From: an uncultured bacterium
Lineage (GTDB): Bacteria; Bacteroidota; Bacteroidia; Chitinophagales; Chitinophagaceae
DNA: 64,000 nucleotides
Assembly (NCBI GenBank): GCA_903920455.1
Contig: CAIXLY010000035.1
Location: forward strand, 1-64,000
Direction of reading: 5' to 3'
The notes under the pieces were generated by a model that made no database searches, had not been told where the DNA came from, and saw only the letters and a list, made by a program, of their open reading frames with translations. Shown here piece after piece: positions 39,039-48,735 of this stretch; the first letter of the stretch is position 1, and each line of letters opens with the position of its first letter. A program made the position numbers and the translations under genes.

Positions 39039-40427
39039 ATGGGATGCAGTTCATGCGGAACCAAAGACGGAGGAAAACCAGGCGGCTGCCAAAGCAATGG
39101 TGGCTGTAGTTCTGGAGGTTGCAACAGACTTAACGTTCACGATTGGCTGGCCAATCTTCCGTTCACCGACCCTGCAATATCTTGCAGAATCGTAGAAATC
39201 AGTTTTAATAACGGCAGCAGAAAAGACTATTTCAGAAATACCACACTCCACCATTTCAACAAAGGCGAAATAGTCAGTGTTGAAGGAGTTAGCGGTTATG
39301 ATGTTGGAGTAGTTAGCCTTAGCGGAGAGCTAGTTCGTATGCAATTGAAGAAGAAAAGAATTGCCGAAGACCATGCCGACATGAAAAAGATCCTCAGAAG
39401 GGCAACCGAAGTGGAAATTCAAAAATGGCAGGAAAATAAAGCCAAAGAAAAAGAAGCCCTAGCACGTGCAAGAGCAATTTCTAGGCAATTGAAACTCGTG
39501 ATGAAAATTTGCGAAGTTGAATTTCAGGCAGATGGCCGCAAAGCAACATTCTATTATACCGCAGAAGACAGGGTTGATTTCAGAGAATTGATCAAACTAT
39601 ATGCTGGCGACTTTAAGATTAAGGTTGAAATGAAGCAGATTGGTGCTCGCCAAGAAGCGGCCAAAGTTGGTGGCATCGGAAGCTGCGGAAGAGAGCTTTG
39701 CTGCAGCAGCTGGTTGAACGAATTCAAAAGCGTAACCACAGCCATGGCGCGCTATCAAAACCTCAGCATCAACCAAACCAAACTTAGTGGTCAGTGTGGT
39801 CGACTCAAATGTTGCTTGAACTATGAGCTCGATACTTACCTCGATGCACTTCAGCACTTCCCCGACCATGTAGACATATTACAAACTGCAAAAGGAAATG
39901 CACAGCTCATTAAAAAAGATATTTTCAAAAACTTGATGTGGTATACACTGCCTGACAGCAGTAAACAATACCCACTCACGATCGACACCGTTAAGAAAAT
40001 CAAATCACAAAACGAAAAAGGTATCCGACCGGAAGAACTGGAAACTGCTGAAATCAGCAGCACTGGAAGCAAAGCCAAAGAGGCCGAACCTCAGTTTGTG
40101 GATGTAGTTGGACAAATTAGTCTTAGATCTCTAGACAGATACGCACAGAAAAAAAAGGGACAGGGAAACAGCCAGGGACCGAGGAGTAGCCAGGGACGAG
40201 TGACAAGGGACGAGGGACGAGGGGGCAGCCAAGGACCGAAGAGCAGTCAGGGACGAGGGACAAGGTCGCAGATCCAGACCGAAGCGTCTGGAGACAGGGG
40301 ACAAGGAAATAACCAGGGACCAAGAAGCAGCCAGGGACGAGTGATCAATAAAAAAGATAATGCTGACACCGCTTCAGCACCAAGAACAAAACCGAGCATA
40401 CAGATTAAGAAGGGGAATGAAGGTTAA
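39039..40427 (+). CDS. PSP1/RicT (YaaT)-like regulatory complex protein with Cys-rich N-terminus and repetitive C-terminal tail
   Basis: YYTAEDRVDFRELIKLYAGDFKIKVEMKQIGARQEAAKVGGIGSCGRELCCSSWL; CGRLKCCLNYE. Confidence 0.92.
   Translation: MGCSSCGTKDGGKPGGCQSNGGCSSGGCNRLNVHDWLANLPFTDPAISCRIVEISFNNGSRKDYFRNTTLHHFNKGEIVSVEGVSGYDVGVVSLSGELVRMQLKKKRIAEDHADMKKILRRATEVEIQKWQENKAKEKEALARARAISRQLKLVMKICEVEFQADGRKATFYYTAEDRVDFRELIKLYAGDFKIKVEMKQIGARQEAAKVGGIGSCGRELCCSSWLNEFKSVTTAMARYQNLSINQTKLSGQCGRLKCCLNYELDTYLDALQHFPDHVDILQTAKGNAQLIKKDIFKNLMWYTLPDSSKQYPLTIDTVKKIKSQNEKGIRPEELETAEISSTGSKAKEAEPQFVDVVGQISLRSLDRYAQKKKGQGNSQGPRSSQGRVTRDEGRGGSQGPKSSQGRGTRSQIQTEASGDRGQGNNQGPRSSQGRVINKKDNADTASAPRTKPSIQIKKGNEG
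40161..40343 (+). repeat. Family B G-rich repeat array inside the PSP1 gene (about three degenerate ~40-bp units)
   Basis: Units encode QGNSQGPRSSQGRV / GGSQGPKSSQGRG / QGNNQGPRSSQGRV; nucleotide text cagggaccgaggagtagccagggacgagtgacaagggacgaggga. Confidence 0.85.
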
Positions 40428-40434
40428 GGAGGTT

Positions 40435-40497
40435 TACAGAAATTTAGGGAGGTTTAAAAAATCTTCAACTTCTCTAAACCTCCCTAAACCTCTCTAC
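40435..40497. repeat. Family A intergenic inverted repeat/hairpin
   Basis: tttagggaggttta ... taaacctccctaaa, with flanking ggttaaggaggttta and cctctctacccc text. Confidence 0.8.
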
Positions 40498-40501
40498 CCC
40501 T

Positions 40502-41395
40502 TTACCGATACATCAAATAACACATCGCCCAAACAGCTGGTGCTGCAAGAAGTATTGAATCAAAGCGATCTAGAAATCCTCCATGTCCTGGCATAAAATT
40601 TCCACTGTCTTTAACACCGGCCATTCTTTTAAATTTACTCTCAACGAGATCGCCGATTGTTCCAAAAATAGCTGTTGCGAGAAGAATTACGAGTAGCTCC
40701 CAATTCGCACCCCATGTTAGCTTACCTACCAAAAACATCAGGGTTACACTCACTAAAATACCACCTACTGTTCCTTCCCAGGTTTTTTTGGGGGACCATG
40801 AAGTGAGTGGAGTTTTACCAATCATAGACCCTATCAAATATGCCATTGTATCATTTATCCAAATGGCGAAAACGAGCAAAACTGTCGTAATAAATCCATT
40901 TAAGCCCGATAATAGAGTAGTGATTGAATTTTCCTGATTTGAAGTACCCCAAATCCACCCACTGCGAAGGTTGACCAACAAAGCAAGAGAAATAGAGATA
41001 TAAGCAAGTCCACTCGTGAATTTCAACAACTGATGCTTTGTATACCCTCGGTTGAATAATACCAAAAGCGGGAACAACAACAAACAAAATCTGACAATCC
41101 ATTTCCCAGCTTCGCTGATGTAAATCCCACCAACCTCTATGCTTTCTGCAGTTGCCATCAACATCAATCCCCAGCCCAAAATAGGAATATGTATTTTCTC
41201 CCACCAACTGGGCTGTTCAGTTGAGGAAACAATATTTGCTGATAGTTTATGAAATTCATGCCAACAGCCGAAATGCACAACAGAAAATAAAATAAAAAAA
41301 CTCCATTCATTCCACAACAGTCCGGTGAGCATTACTGCTGCATATATTAATGCAGTTTTAACCCTTGTTTTAAATACTGGAATATTTAATGTCAT
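40502..41395 (-). CDS. cdsA: Phosphatidate cytidylyltransferase
   Basis: SPKKTWEGTVGG; GDLVESKFKRMAGVKDSGNFMPGHGGFLDRFDS. Confidence 0.95.
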   Translation of the reverse strand: MTLNIPVFKTRVKTALIYAAVMLTGLLWNEWSFFILFSVVHFGCWHEFHKLSANIVSSTEQPSWWEKIHIPILGWGLMLMATAESIEVGGIYISEAGKWIVRFCLLLFPLLVLFNRGYTKHQLLKFTSGLAYISISLALLVNLRSGWIWGTSNQENSITTLLSGLNGFITTVLLVFAIWINDTMAYLIGSMIGKTPLTSWSPKKTWEGTVGGILVSVTLMFLVGKLTWGANWELLVILLATAIFGTIGDLVESKFKRMAGVKDSGNFMPGHGGFLDRFDSILLAAPAVWAMCYLMYR

Positions 41396-41406
41396 GCCCT
41401 AGGTAT

Positions 41407-42318
41407 TTAAATCGCTTGTTGATGTTTGGAAATTCCCTTCCTGTATATTTTAAAAAGAAACACTATTATAACAATTGCAATTGCGCCCCACCAAATTGGA
41501 TATTTATCTTCCATGGCAGCTTCAATAGACTTGCCTTGTATTCTCAATATATATACCTGCACAACAGCAATGGCATTATTGATAAAATGAGCCAAGATGG
41601 GAATCCATAAGTTCTTGCTATAGGCATAAAGTAGGCCAAGGACCAATCCTAATGCAGTTCTTGCTAAAAATCCATAAAAAGAAAAATGAATGGCGCTAAA
41701 TAAAATTGAGGTTACAACCACACTTACCCAAAGATTCCCTGTTGAGCGATGCATCATGTTTTGAAAGCCTCCCCGGAAAAATACTTCCTCAAAAACAGCA
41801 GGCGCAGCAGCCATTACCAACAACGTAATCAATAAATCAGGAATTGTTTTTATTTGCGACATCACCGCAACCTGTTTCATATAGCTGTCTTCAAGTCCCT
41901 TAAAATATATTTCCAGCTTTGCTGAAACTGGTATCATCTCATTGAGTGTTGCCAAAGAGCCAGCAAGAAGTATTGTAGTGATCATGATTCCCATACCAAG
42001 CCCCAGCGTTCTCCACGTCAAGTGATTTCCAAAACCCAAAAATTGAAATGGCTTTTTGTTTAGGATGTATGCAGTCAGCAACCCAGGAATCAAAAACATA
42101 AAGAGCGTAAGAATAGTCTGCACAACACGCACTTCACTCACAAATAAAGGATCGGACATAGCATGCTGCATCTCCGCCATCTGCTGACCAGTCATCAGCC
42201 TCCATACAAAAAATGATACTCCCCCTCCAGCCATTAAGCCGAGCCCCATGAGTGCTATTAGGATAAAAAGACCTGACCTTTCATTCATTCCAGGCCTATT
42301 TTGCAAGTTTTGTTCCAT
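41407..42318 (-). CDS. CPBP family intramembrane metalloprotease
   Basis: EEVFFRGGFQNMMHR and FSAIHFSFYGFLARTALGLVLGLLY; HFINN. Confidence 0.93.
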   Translation of the reverse strand: MEQNLQNRPGMNERSGLFILIALMGLGLMAGGGVSFFVWRLMTGQQMAEMQHAMSDPLFVSEVRVVQTILTLFMFLIPGLLTAYILNKKPFQFLGFGNHLTWRTLGLGMGIMITTILLAGSLATLNEMIPVSAKLEIYFKGLEDSYMKQVAVMSQIKTIPDLLITLLVMAAAPAVFEEVFFRGGFQNMMHRSTGNLWVSVVVTSILFSAIHFSFYGFLARTALGLVLGLLYAYSKNLWIPILAHFINNAIAVVQVYILRIQGKSIEAAMEDKYPIWWGAIAIVIIVFLFKIYRKGISKHQQAI

Positions 42319-42375
42319 CTTGTCTATGCTTTAACCAGTCAACAAATTTCTAGTGTGTAACTTCGCGTTATTCTA

Positions 42376-43359
42376 ATGATAAAGATAGGCAACATAGAAT
42401 TACCCTCCTTTCCTTTGTTACTTGCTCCTATGGAGGACGTAAGCGATCCGCCATTCCGTGCCGTCTGCAAAAAGCATGGCGCAGATCTTATGTATACGGA
42501 ATTCATCAGCAGCGAAGGACTTATTCGCGATGCCTTAAAAAGTCGCCAAAAGCTGGATATTTATGAAGAAGAGCGCCCAGTCGGCATTCAGATATTTGGA
42601 GGGGATGAAGAAGCTATGGCAATCAGTGCAGCCATTGTAGACACCGTGAATCCTGACCTGCTCGATATTAATTTTGGATGTCCTGTAAAAAAGGTAGTGT
42701 GCAAAGGCGCTGGAGCAGCCGTATTGAAAGATATTGATTTGATGGTGAGACTAACCAAAGCAGTAATCAAATCCACTTCCGTGCCAGTGACTGTAAAAAC
42801 AAGACTTGGCTGGGATTTCGATAGCATCAACATCATGGAAGTGGCCGAAAGACTGCAAGATATTGGCGTTCAAGCATTGTCGATTCATGGCAGAACAAGA
42901 AGTCAACTGTATAAAGGAGAAGCTGATTGGAGCTATATCGCAGAGGTAAAAAACAACCCGCGCATTCATATTCCCATTTTTGGAAATGGAGATATTGACT
43001 CCCCTGAAAAAGCTCTGGAATACAAAAACAAATATGGTATTGACGGCATCATGATTGGCAGAGCAGCCATTGGATACCCATGGTTTTTTAGAGAGGTCAA
43101 ACACTATTTTGCAACGGGAGAAATACTAGCTCCTCCTACAATTGAGGAAAGGGTTGAAGTCATCAAACAACATCTTCATGCTTCTGTAAAATGGAAAGGG
43201 CCAAAGCTGGGTATTTTTGAAATGAGAAGACACTATGCAAACTACCTCAAGGGTATCCCTAACATAAAACCACTCAGGTCAAAACTTGTTATTCTCAATA
43301 CTGCTGAAGAAATTGAGGAAGAACTTGATGCATCCATGAGCAATTTGCTTTTAACATAA
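42376..43359 (+). CDS. dusB: tRNA-dihydrouridine synthase
   Basis: LAPMEDVSDPPFR; INFGCPVKKVVCKGAGAA; IHGRTRSQLYKGEADW; GIMIGRAAIGYPWFF. Confidence 0.94.
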   Translation: MIKIGNIELPSFPLLLAPMEDVSDPPFRAVCKKHGADLMYTEFISSEGLIRDALKSRQKLDIYEEERPVGIQIFGGDEEAMAISAAIVDTVNPDLLDINFGCPVKKVVCKGAGAAVLKDIDLMVRLTKAVIKSTSVPVTVKTRLGWDFDSINIMEVAERLQDIGVQALSIHGRTRSQLYKGEADWSYIAEVKNNPRIHIPIFGNGDIDSPEKALEYKNKYGIDGIMIGRAAIGYPWFFREVKHYFATGEILAPPTIEERVEVIKQHLHASVKWKGPKLGIFEMRRHYANYLKGIPNIKPLRSKLVILNTAEEIEEELDASMSNLLLT

Positions 43360-43422
43360 TTGCAAAACACGATACTCAAATGAGGTTCTTATCCCTACAT
43401 TTGCACCACTAATACCCATAAC

Positions 43423-44082
43423 ATGACCATACATAAAGAAGGATATCCAACGATTGCTTTGAGTACAGTGTTCCTTGGTGGACTTATTATTCTCTCCAAT
43501 ACTTTTCTTGCACCCTTATCAGAAATGATTGCCTGGCTTGTATATATAGTCTGTGGAAGCCTTTGGCTATTTATACTCTCTTTCTTTCGAATCCCAAGTA
43601 GAACGTTCATTCAAGATGAGCGTGCAATTATATCCCCGGCGGACGGCAAAGTGGTGGTCATTGAAGAAACGATCGATACTGAATATTTCAATGAAAAAAG
43701 ATTGCAAATCTCTGTATTCATGAGTCCTGCAAATGTTCATGTAAACAGATATCCCGTATCTGGCAAAGTGCTGTATAGCAAATACCATAAAGGAAAATAT
43801 CTGGTGGCCTGGGACCCTAAGTCTTCTACTGAAAATGAGCGACATAGTGTAGTAATTTCAAATCCATCAATTACCCTGCTCGTTAAGCAAATTGCCGGGG
43901 CTGTTGCAAGAAGGATTGTAAATTATGCTAGCCCTGATCAAGAGGTAGTGCAGAATGAGGAGCTGGGATTTATCAAATTTGGCAGTCGTGTTGACCTTCT
44001 TCTTCCTATAGGCACGAAACCCACTGTTAAAATAGGCGATGCTGTAAAAAATGGCGTTACCGTACTTGCAAGAATTTCCTGA
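43423..44082 (+). CDS. psd: Phosphatidylserine decarboxylase proenzyme (archaeal/short type)
   Basis: ISPADGKVVVIEE; VFMSPANVHVNRYPVSG; autocleavage region LGFIKFGSRVDLLLP. Confidence 0.93.
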   Translation: MTIHKEGYPTIALSTVFLGGLIILSNTFLAPLSEMIAWLVYIVCGSLWLFILSFFRIPSRTFIQDERAIISPADGKVVVIEETIDTEYFNEKRLQISVFMSPANVHVNRYPVSGKVLYSKYHKGKYLVAWDPKSSTENERHSVVISNPSITLLVKQIAGAVARRIVNYASPDQEVVQNEELGFIKFGSRVDLLLPIGTKPTVKIGDAVKNGVTVLARIS

Positions 44083-44787
44083 TTAAAGAATGTGCATGAG
44101 CTCACCCAAATTCGCAAGCACATAAGTCGGCTTGATTTTCGACGTGTGTGGTACTGTTGGATTATAATATGCAGCATCCATGCCCGCGTTCAATGCACCT
44201 AGAATATCTACTTCTAGGGTATCTCCCACCATGATGCTCTTGTCTGCCGATGTGCCTGTTTTAGTCAATGCATATTCAAAAATAGCCGCATGGGGTTTCA
44301 TGATTCCAGATTGCTCTGAAGTGACAACTTCTGTAAAAAAATGACCGATCCCACTATTTTTTAATTTCATGTGCTGGGTTAGTTCAAACCCGTTGGTGAT
44401 GATGTGCATTGGATATTTCTTATCAGCCAAGTAGTTTAACAACTCCATGCATCCCTCGAAGAGACTAGTTTTGGTGGGAAGTATCTCCAGGTACTTTTCG
44501 CTCATTTTTTTTGCCAATACTTCATCGGTTAGTTTAAAATCAACCAGAGTCCTCCACATTCTTCTCCACCTTAGCTCTGCCCGATTGATGTGCCCTTTTC
44601 TAAAACGCTCCCAATAGGTATTATTATGGTGATGGTAGGTGGTATGAAAATGTTCGAAGTCATCGGTTGCTATCCCTTGAAGCCTCAGCTCCTGAAAAAG
44701 ATCCTTGAGCGTTGCTACAGAATTGGTGTCAAAATCCCAAAGGGTATGATCAAGATCAAAAAATATGTGTTCGTACTTCTTTGCCAT
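44083..44787 (-). CDS. YjjG-type noncanonical pyrimidine nucleotidase (HAD hydrolase)
   Basis: HIFFDLDHTLWDFD; MVGDTLEVDILGALNAG; ATG at 44787 (MAKKYEH) preferred over the TTG at 44859, which lies in a repeat element. Confidence 0.9.
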   Translation of the reverse strand: MAKKYEHIFFDLDHTLWDFDTNSVATLKDLFQELRLQGIATDDFEHFHTTYHHHNNTYWERFRKGHINRAELRWRRMWRTLVDFKLTDEVLAKKMSEKYLEILPTKTSLFEGCMELLNYLADKKYPMHIITNGFELTQHMKLKNSGIGHFFTEVVTSEQSGIMKPHAAIFEYALTKTGTSADKSIMVGDTLEVDILGALNAGMDAAYYNPTVPHTSKIKPTYVLANLGELMHIL

Positions 44788-44840
44788 AATATGCTGCAAA
44801 GCTAAGCAAGTAGAAGGTCTTGAGGGGAAGAACTTAACTA

Positions 44841-44899
44841 CAGGGACAAGGGAATACAAGGGATGAGGGACTAGTCAATCGTCTCTAGTCCCTTGTATT
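44841..44899. repeat. Family B G-rich element with imperfect inverted repeat
   Basis: cagggacaagggaatacaagggatgagggactag ... ctagtcccttgtatt. Confidence 0.85.
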
Positions 44900-44939
44900 T
44901 ATAATCTCTTTGCCCCTACCTTTGGTGAAAATTGACAAT

Positions 44940-45638
44940 ATGAATGTAGTCGTCACAGGGGCCTCCAGAGGAATAGGAAAAACAGTTGCAGAATATTTTG
45001 CAGCAGAAGGGGCAAACTTGTTTCTCTGTTCAAGGAACATGGAAAAAACAACAGTTTGGCAGCAAGAACTGATGAAAAAACACAACATTCAAATCACCAG
45101 CTTCAGCGCTGATCTCGGAGTAGCAGAACAAGCAAAACATTTTGCTGAACAGGTATTGAAGGCAGCCGATGCTATTGACATCCTGATCAATAATATTGGC
45201 ATCTACGAACCAGGGTGTACATATAACGAACAAGAGGGCCAACTTGAACACATGTTATCGGTCAACCTCTATGCTTCATATCACATTACCCGCGCATTGA
45301 TCCCATCAATGATAAAAAGAAAAGCAGGACATATTTTTAATTTCTCTTCAACAGCAGGATTGCAAGCCTACCCAAATGGAGGATCTTATAGCATCAGCAA
45401 ATGGGCAATGGCAGGCTTTAGTATGAACCTCAGGGAAGAGATGAAAGAATTCAATATCAAGGTAACTACTGTATACCCAGGAGCCACACTGACCAGTTCA
45501 TGGGATGGATTCGACATCGACCCAAAGCGTCTAATGGAAACTTCAGATATTGCAAAAATGATTGTAGCGGCAACCAAACTATCTCCACAAGCTTGTGTGG
45601 AGGAAATTTTAATCAGGCCACAGCTGGGCGACTTATAG
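44940..45638 (+). CDS. Short-chain dehydrogenase/reductase
   Basis: VVVTGASRGIGKTVAEYF; NNIGIY; YSISKWAMAG; ATG 44940. Confidence 0.92.
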   Translation: MNVVVTGASRGIGKTVAEYFAAEGANLFLCSRNMEKTTVWQQELMKKHNIQITSFSADLGVAEQAKHFAEQVLKAADAIDILINNIGIYEPGCTYNEQEGQLEHMLSVNLYASYHITRALIPSMIKRKAGHIFNFSSTAGLQAYPNGGSYSISKWAMAGFSMNLREEMKEFNIKVTTVYPGATLTSSWDGFDIDPKRLMETSDIAKMIVAATKLSPQACVEEILIRPQLGDL

Positions 45639-45649
45639 CTCCCGAGATA

Positions 45650-46357
45650 CTAATCAGAGAATTTGTACCCGACGCCTCTTACCGAATGAAAGTGAATTGG
45701 CTCACGGGGGTCTGCCTCGAAATACTTTCTAAAGTTCAAGATAAAATTATCAATTGTTCTGGTGGTAGGAAAAACCTGGTATCCCCATACTGCTTGAAGA
45801 ATTTTCTCTCTTGAAACCACTTCGTTGCGGTATTCCATGAGCAACTTAAGCAGCATAACTTCCTTTTTACTTAACTCAATCAATTCGCCACGCTTGTTAA
45901 TGGCAGTTTGCGCCTTGAAATCAATTGTGTTGCCACCGAATTCATATTGATCGCCTATCGTAGTTTTTTCCTGCAGCTTTCTATTCTTATCGATCAATTT
46001 TTCAACACGAAGCAATAACTCTTCCAGATTAAATGGTTTCGTCAAATAATCATCCGCACCTCGACGAAGTCCAGCTATCCTGTCTGCACTACCTGACCTT
46101 GCGCTAAGCATCAATACTGGGGTATCAATGTTTTTAAGCCTGATCCGCTCACATACATCAAAACCATCTACCTGAGGAAGCATGATGTCCAACAAAATCA
46201 AATCATAATACTCCTCATCCACCTTCTTTAATGCGATGGCTCCGTTGTTTGCACAAGTAACCTCATACCCTTCCAGCTCTAAATTAAGCTTAAGTGCCTC
46301 TTGAAGATTCTCTTCATCTTCCACCAACAAGATCGATGCCTTTGACTGATTTACCAT
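45650..46357 (-). CDS. OmpR/PhoB-type response regulator
   Basis: LLVEDEENLQEALKLNLELEGY; DLILLDIMLPQVDGF; winged-helix C-terminus RTIDNFILNFRKYFE. Confidence 0.95.
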   Translation of the reverse strand: MVNQSKASILLVEDEENLQEALKLNLELEGYEVTCANNGAIALKKVDEEYYDLILLDIMLPQVDGFDVCERIRLKNIDTPVLMLSARSGSADRIAGLRRGADDYLTKPFNLEELLLRVEKLIDKNRKLQEKTTIGDQYEFGGNTIDFKAQTAINKRGELIELSKKEVMLLKLLMEYRNEVVSREKILQAVWGYQVFPTTRTIDNFILNFRKYFEADPREPIHFHSVRGVGYKFSD

Positions 46358-46360
46358 ATA

Positions 46361-47341
46361 CTAATTTTTAGGAAGTATCACCTTGAAAATACTTCCTGAT
46401 GGATGATTGTTCTCGATATACAACCTTCCTTTGTGATCTTGAATAATCTTGGTGCTCAAGTAAAGACCAAGTCCAGTTCCTTTGGATTTTCGTGTTGCCT
46501 CGTCTTCTAAACGATAGAACTTTTCAAAAATCTTTGCCTTCTCACGCTCCGGAACACCGGCCCCCAAGTCAGCCACACTCAATACACATTCGTTTTCTTT
46601 TTCCTCAAGCCTTATAGTGATGGGAAGATTAGGGGGTGTATACTTTACAGCATTCTCAAGTAGATTATTCAATACCAGTCCGATTAAAAACTCCTCTCCA
46701 AATCCCAAAACATGTTCACTGGAATAATTCTCAATATTGCGCTGAGGATACCTCCGCTGAAACTCCAGGACAGCCTTATCAACCAACAATGAAAAGTTAA
46801 ACTCCTGCTTAGTTAGGGTATACCCGCCTGATTCAAGCTGTGAGCTAAGAAGTATATTATTGCATAGGGCATTTAGCCTATCAGTTTCATTGATGGCATC
46901 TCCTAGAATTTTTTTCTGCCTGTCTTCATCGAGCTTATGTCGCCTTAAAGTTTCCAAACTCAGTTTGGTAACCGCAATCGGAGTTTTTAATTCATGGGTA
47001 ACGGCCATCATAAAGTTCTTTTGCTGAAGATGATATCTAATCTGACGACGAACCACACTGTAAACAAACACTGCCCCCAGAATAGTGAACACAAGAAAGG
47101 TCAGTCCCTCCCCAATATATTGCTTGGCATTTCTGGCATGGGCATCTTGGATTATTTCCAAAGCATTGGCATCAGCAACATTGAATTTAATAAGCTGCTC
47201 TTTCTGAAAGGCAAACATCTGGTCATTTTGCTGATCAAGTTCAATATACCACCAGGCTAAGGCAGCGATGAGGTAGGCAAGGAGGAACCAATATACATAG
47301 TTGATGAACTTGAGTGGGATCCGATCAAACAGTTTGCGCAT
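46361..47341 (-). CDS. Sensor histidine kinase (two TM segments)
   Basis: AVTHELKTPIAV H-box; NLLENAVKYTP N-box; DLGAGVPE; KGTGLGLYL. Confidence 0.95.
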   Translation of the reverse strand: MRKLFDRIPLKFINYVYWFLLAYLIAALAWWYIELDQQNDQMFAFQKEQLIKFNVADANALEIIQDAHARNAKQYIGEGLTFLVFTILGAVFVYSVVRRQIRYHLQQKNFMMAVTHELKTPIAVTKLSLETLRRHKLDEDRQKKILGDAINETDRLNALCNNILLSSQLESGGYTLTKQEFNFSLLVDKAVLEFQRRYPQRNIENYSSEHVLGFGEEFLIGLVLNNLLENAVKYTPPNLPITIRLEEKENECVLSVADLGAGVPEREKAKIFEKFYRLEDEATRKSKGTGLGLYLSTKIIQDHKGRLYIENNHPSGSIFKVILPKN

Positions 47342-47342
47342 A

Positions 47343-47810
47343 CTACTTCAATTTTTCTACACGGAGTCCAGCGTTAAATACATGTGAAATGGGACTTATA
47401 CGCATGTGCTGTTCAATTTTGATTTGATATCGACCAGGCTTTATGAATTTGACTGGATCGCGGTATAGCAAAACGCGATGATCGAAAATATCATCCATCC
47501 CTGACCCCAACCACTTATTTTGAGAGGCCAAGGGGATGTCAAACCTTTCAGAGCGCCAGTTGCTGTCTCCCGGTAATTGGCTATGCAAGCGAATCCAGAG
47601 GTTATTATACTCATAAGCATCCGAATGCCTGACCAAAAAATATATGCGGTAACGTGAGGCTGTATCTGCAATGTCAAATGAGAACTCGGGCTGATAAGAA
47701 GCGGCCCATTGCTGCTTGGGGATCACCACCACCTTCTCAAATAATCCAGTTTCATTACAAGAAACGAGGAAAAATGAAAGGATGAGGGTATACACGAATT
47801 TGCCAGACAT
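47343..47810 (-). CDS. gldH: Gliding motility lipoprotein GldH
   Basis: Lipobox LVSC; QWAASYQPEFSFDIADTASRYRIYFLVRHSDAYEYNNLWIRL. Confidence 0.88.
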   Translation of the reverse strand: MSGKFVYTLILSFFLVSCNETGLFEKVVVIPKQQWAASYQPEFSFDIADTASRYRIYFLVRHSDAYEYNNLWIRLHSQLPGDSNWRSERFDIPLASQNKWLGSGMDDIFDHRVLLYRDPVKFIKPGRYQIKIEQHMRISPISHVFNAGLRVEKLK

Positions 47811-47859
47811 GGAAACAAAGTTAGGCATCATTCCACTAATGATCATGATTCCTTATCTA

Positions 47860-48735
47860 CTATAGGATATTCAATACTTGTTCCTTCGCCTTTTCCAGTT
47901 CATCCTTCATTTCCACAACACATTTCTGAATATCCGAATCGTATGCTTTTGATCCAGTTGTATTAATCTCTCTGCCAAGCTCCTGAAGCAAAAAAGATAG
48001 CTTTCTTCCCTTGGAAACCTCATTTTCTGCCAAAAGGGTCTTAAAGTACACACAGTGATTCGTCAACCTCACCTGTTCTTCAGTAACATCAATCTTTTCG
48101 ATATAATAGATAAGCTCCTGCTCAAAACGGTTCATATCGACTCCATCACTCCCCACCTGCTCATCGAGCAAACGAAGTATATTTTCCCTGATTTTCTGCT
48201 TGCGAAGAGGCTCATAAGTCATCAGTTTTTGCTGAAGTGTCTCTATATTTTCAATACGGAGCAGTAGCTCTTGCTCCAACGCCTTGCCCTCATCGATTCG
48301 GTGCTGATTTATTTTTTGGACAGCATCTGCAATCACTTTCTTGAATTCCTCCCAGTCGGTATCCCCCACTTGATCTGAGGAAGTTGCAACTACCTCTGGC
48401 AACCTGAGTATGGAAGCCAGCAATTGGGTGTCATCTGCCTCAAGGCTATCAGCAAGTTCTTTTAATTGTGTGTAATAAGACGCGGCGAGGTCTAGGTTAA
48501 CGGTGGAGGGTTTTAGCGTTCCATTTTGCTTGATGGTAATGGTACATTCAACGCTTCCCCTAACCAAAAATTGAGAAAGAATATTCCTAATCTCGAATTC
48601 AAATGGCTTTAATTGAGCTGGAATCTTAAGTAAAAGGTCGAACTGCTTACCATTCAAAGAGCGCAATTCAACAAGAAACACCTTGCCTCCAACTCCTCTT
48701 TCTGCTCTTCCATAACCTGTCATGGATCTCAACAT
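47860..48735 (-). CDS. YicC family protein
   Basis: MLRSMTGYGRAE...VELRSLNGKQFD; C-terminal KGRKLSFLLQELGREINTTGSKAYD. Confidence 0.95.
   Translation of the reverse strand: MLRSMTGYGRAERGVGGKVFLVELRSLNGKQFDLLLKIPAQLKPFEFEIRNILSQFLVRGSVECTITIKQNGTLKPSTVNLDLAASYYTQLKELADSLEADDTQLLASILRLPEVVATSSDQVGDTDWEEFKKVIADAVQKINQHRIDEGKALEQELLLRIENIETLQQKLMTYEPLRKQKIRENILRLLDEQVGSDGVDMNRFEQELIYYIEKIDVTEEQVRLTNHCVYFKTLLAENEVSKGRKLSFLLQELGREINTTGSKAYDSDIQKCVVEMKDELEKAKEQVLNIL

Noticed and set aside
44787-44859. Upstream TTG extension of the HAD protein (MYSLVPVVKFFPSRPSTCLALQHI)
   Set aside because: Start lies in a G-rich repeat element; canonical HAD N-terminus begins at ATG 44787.
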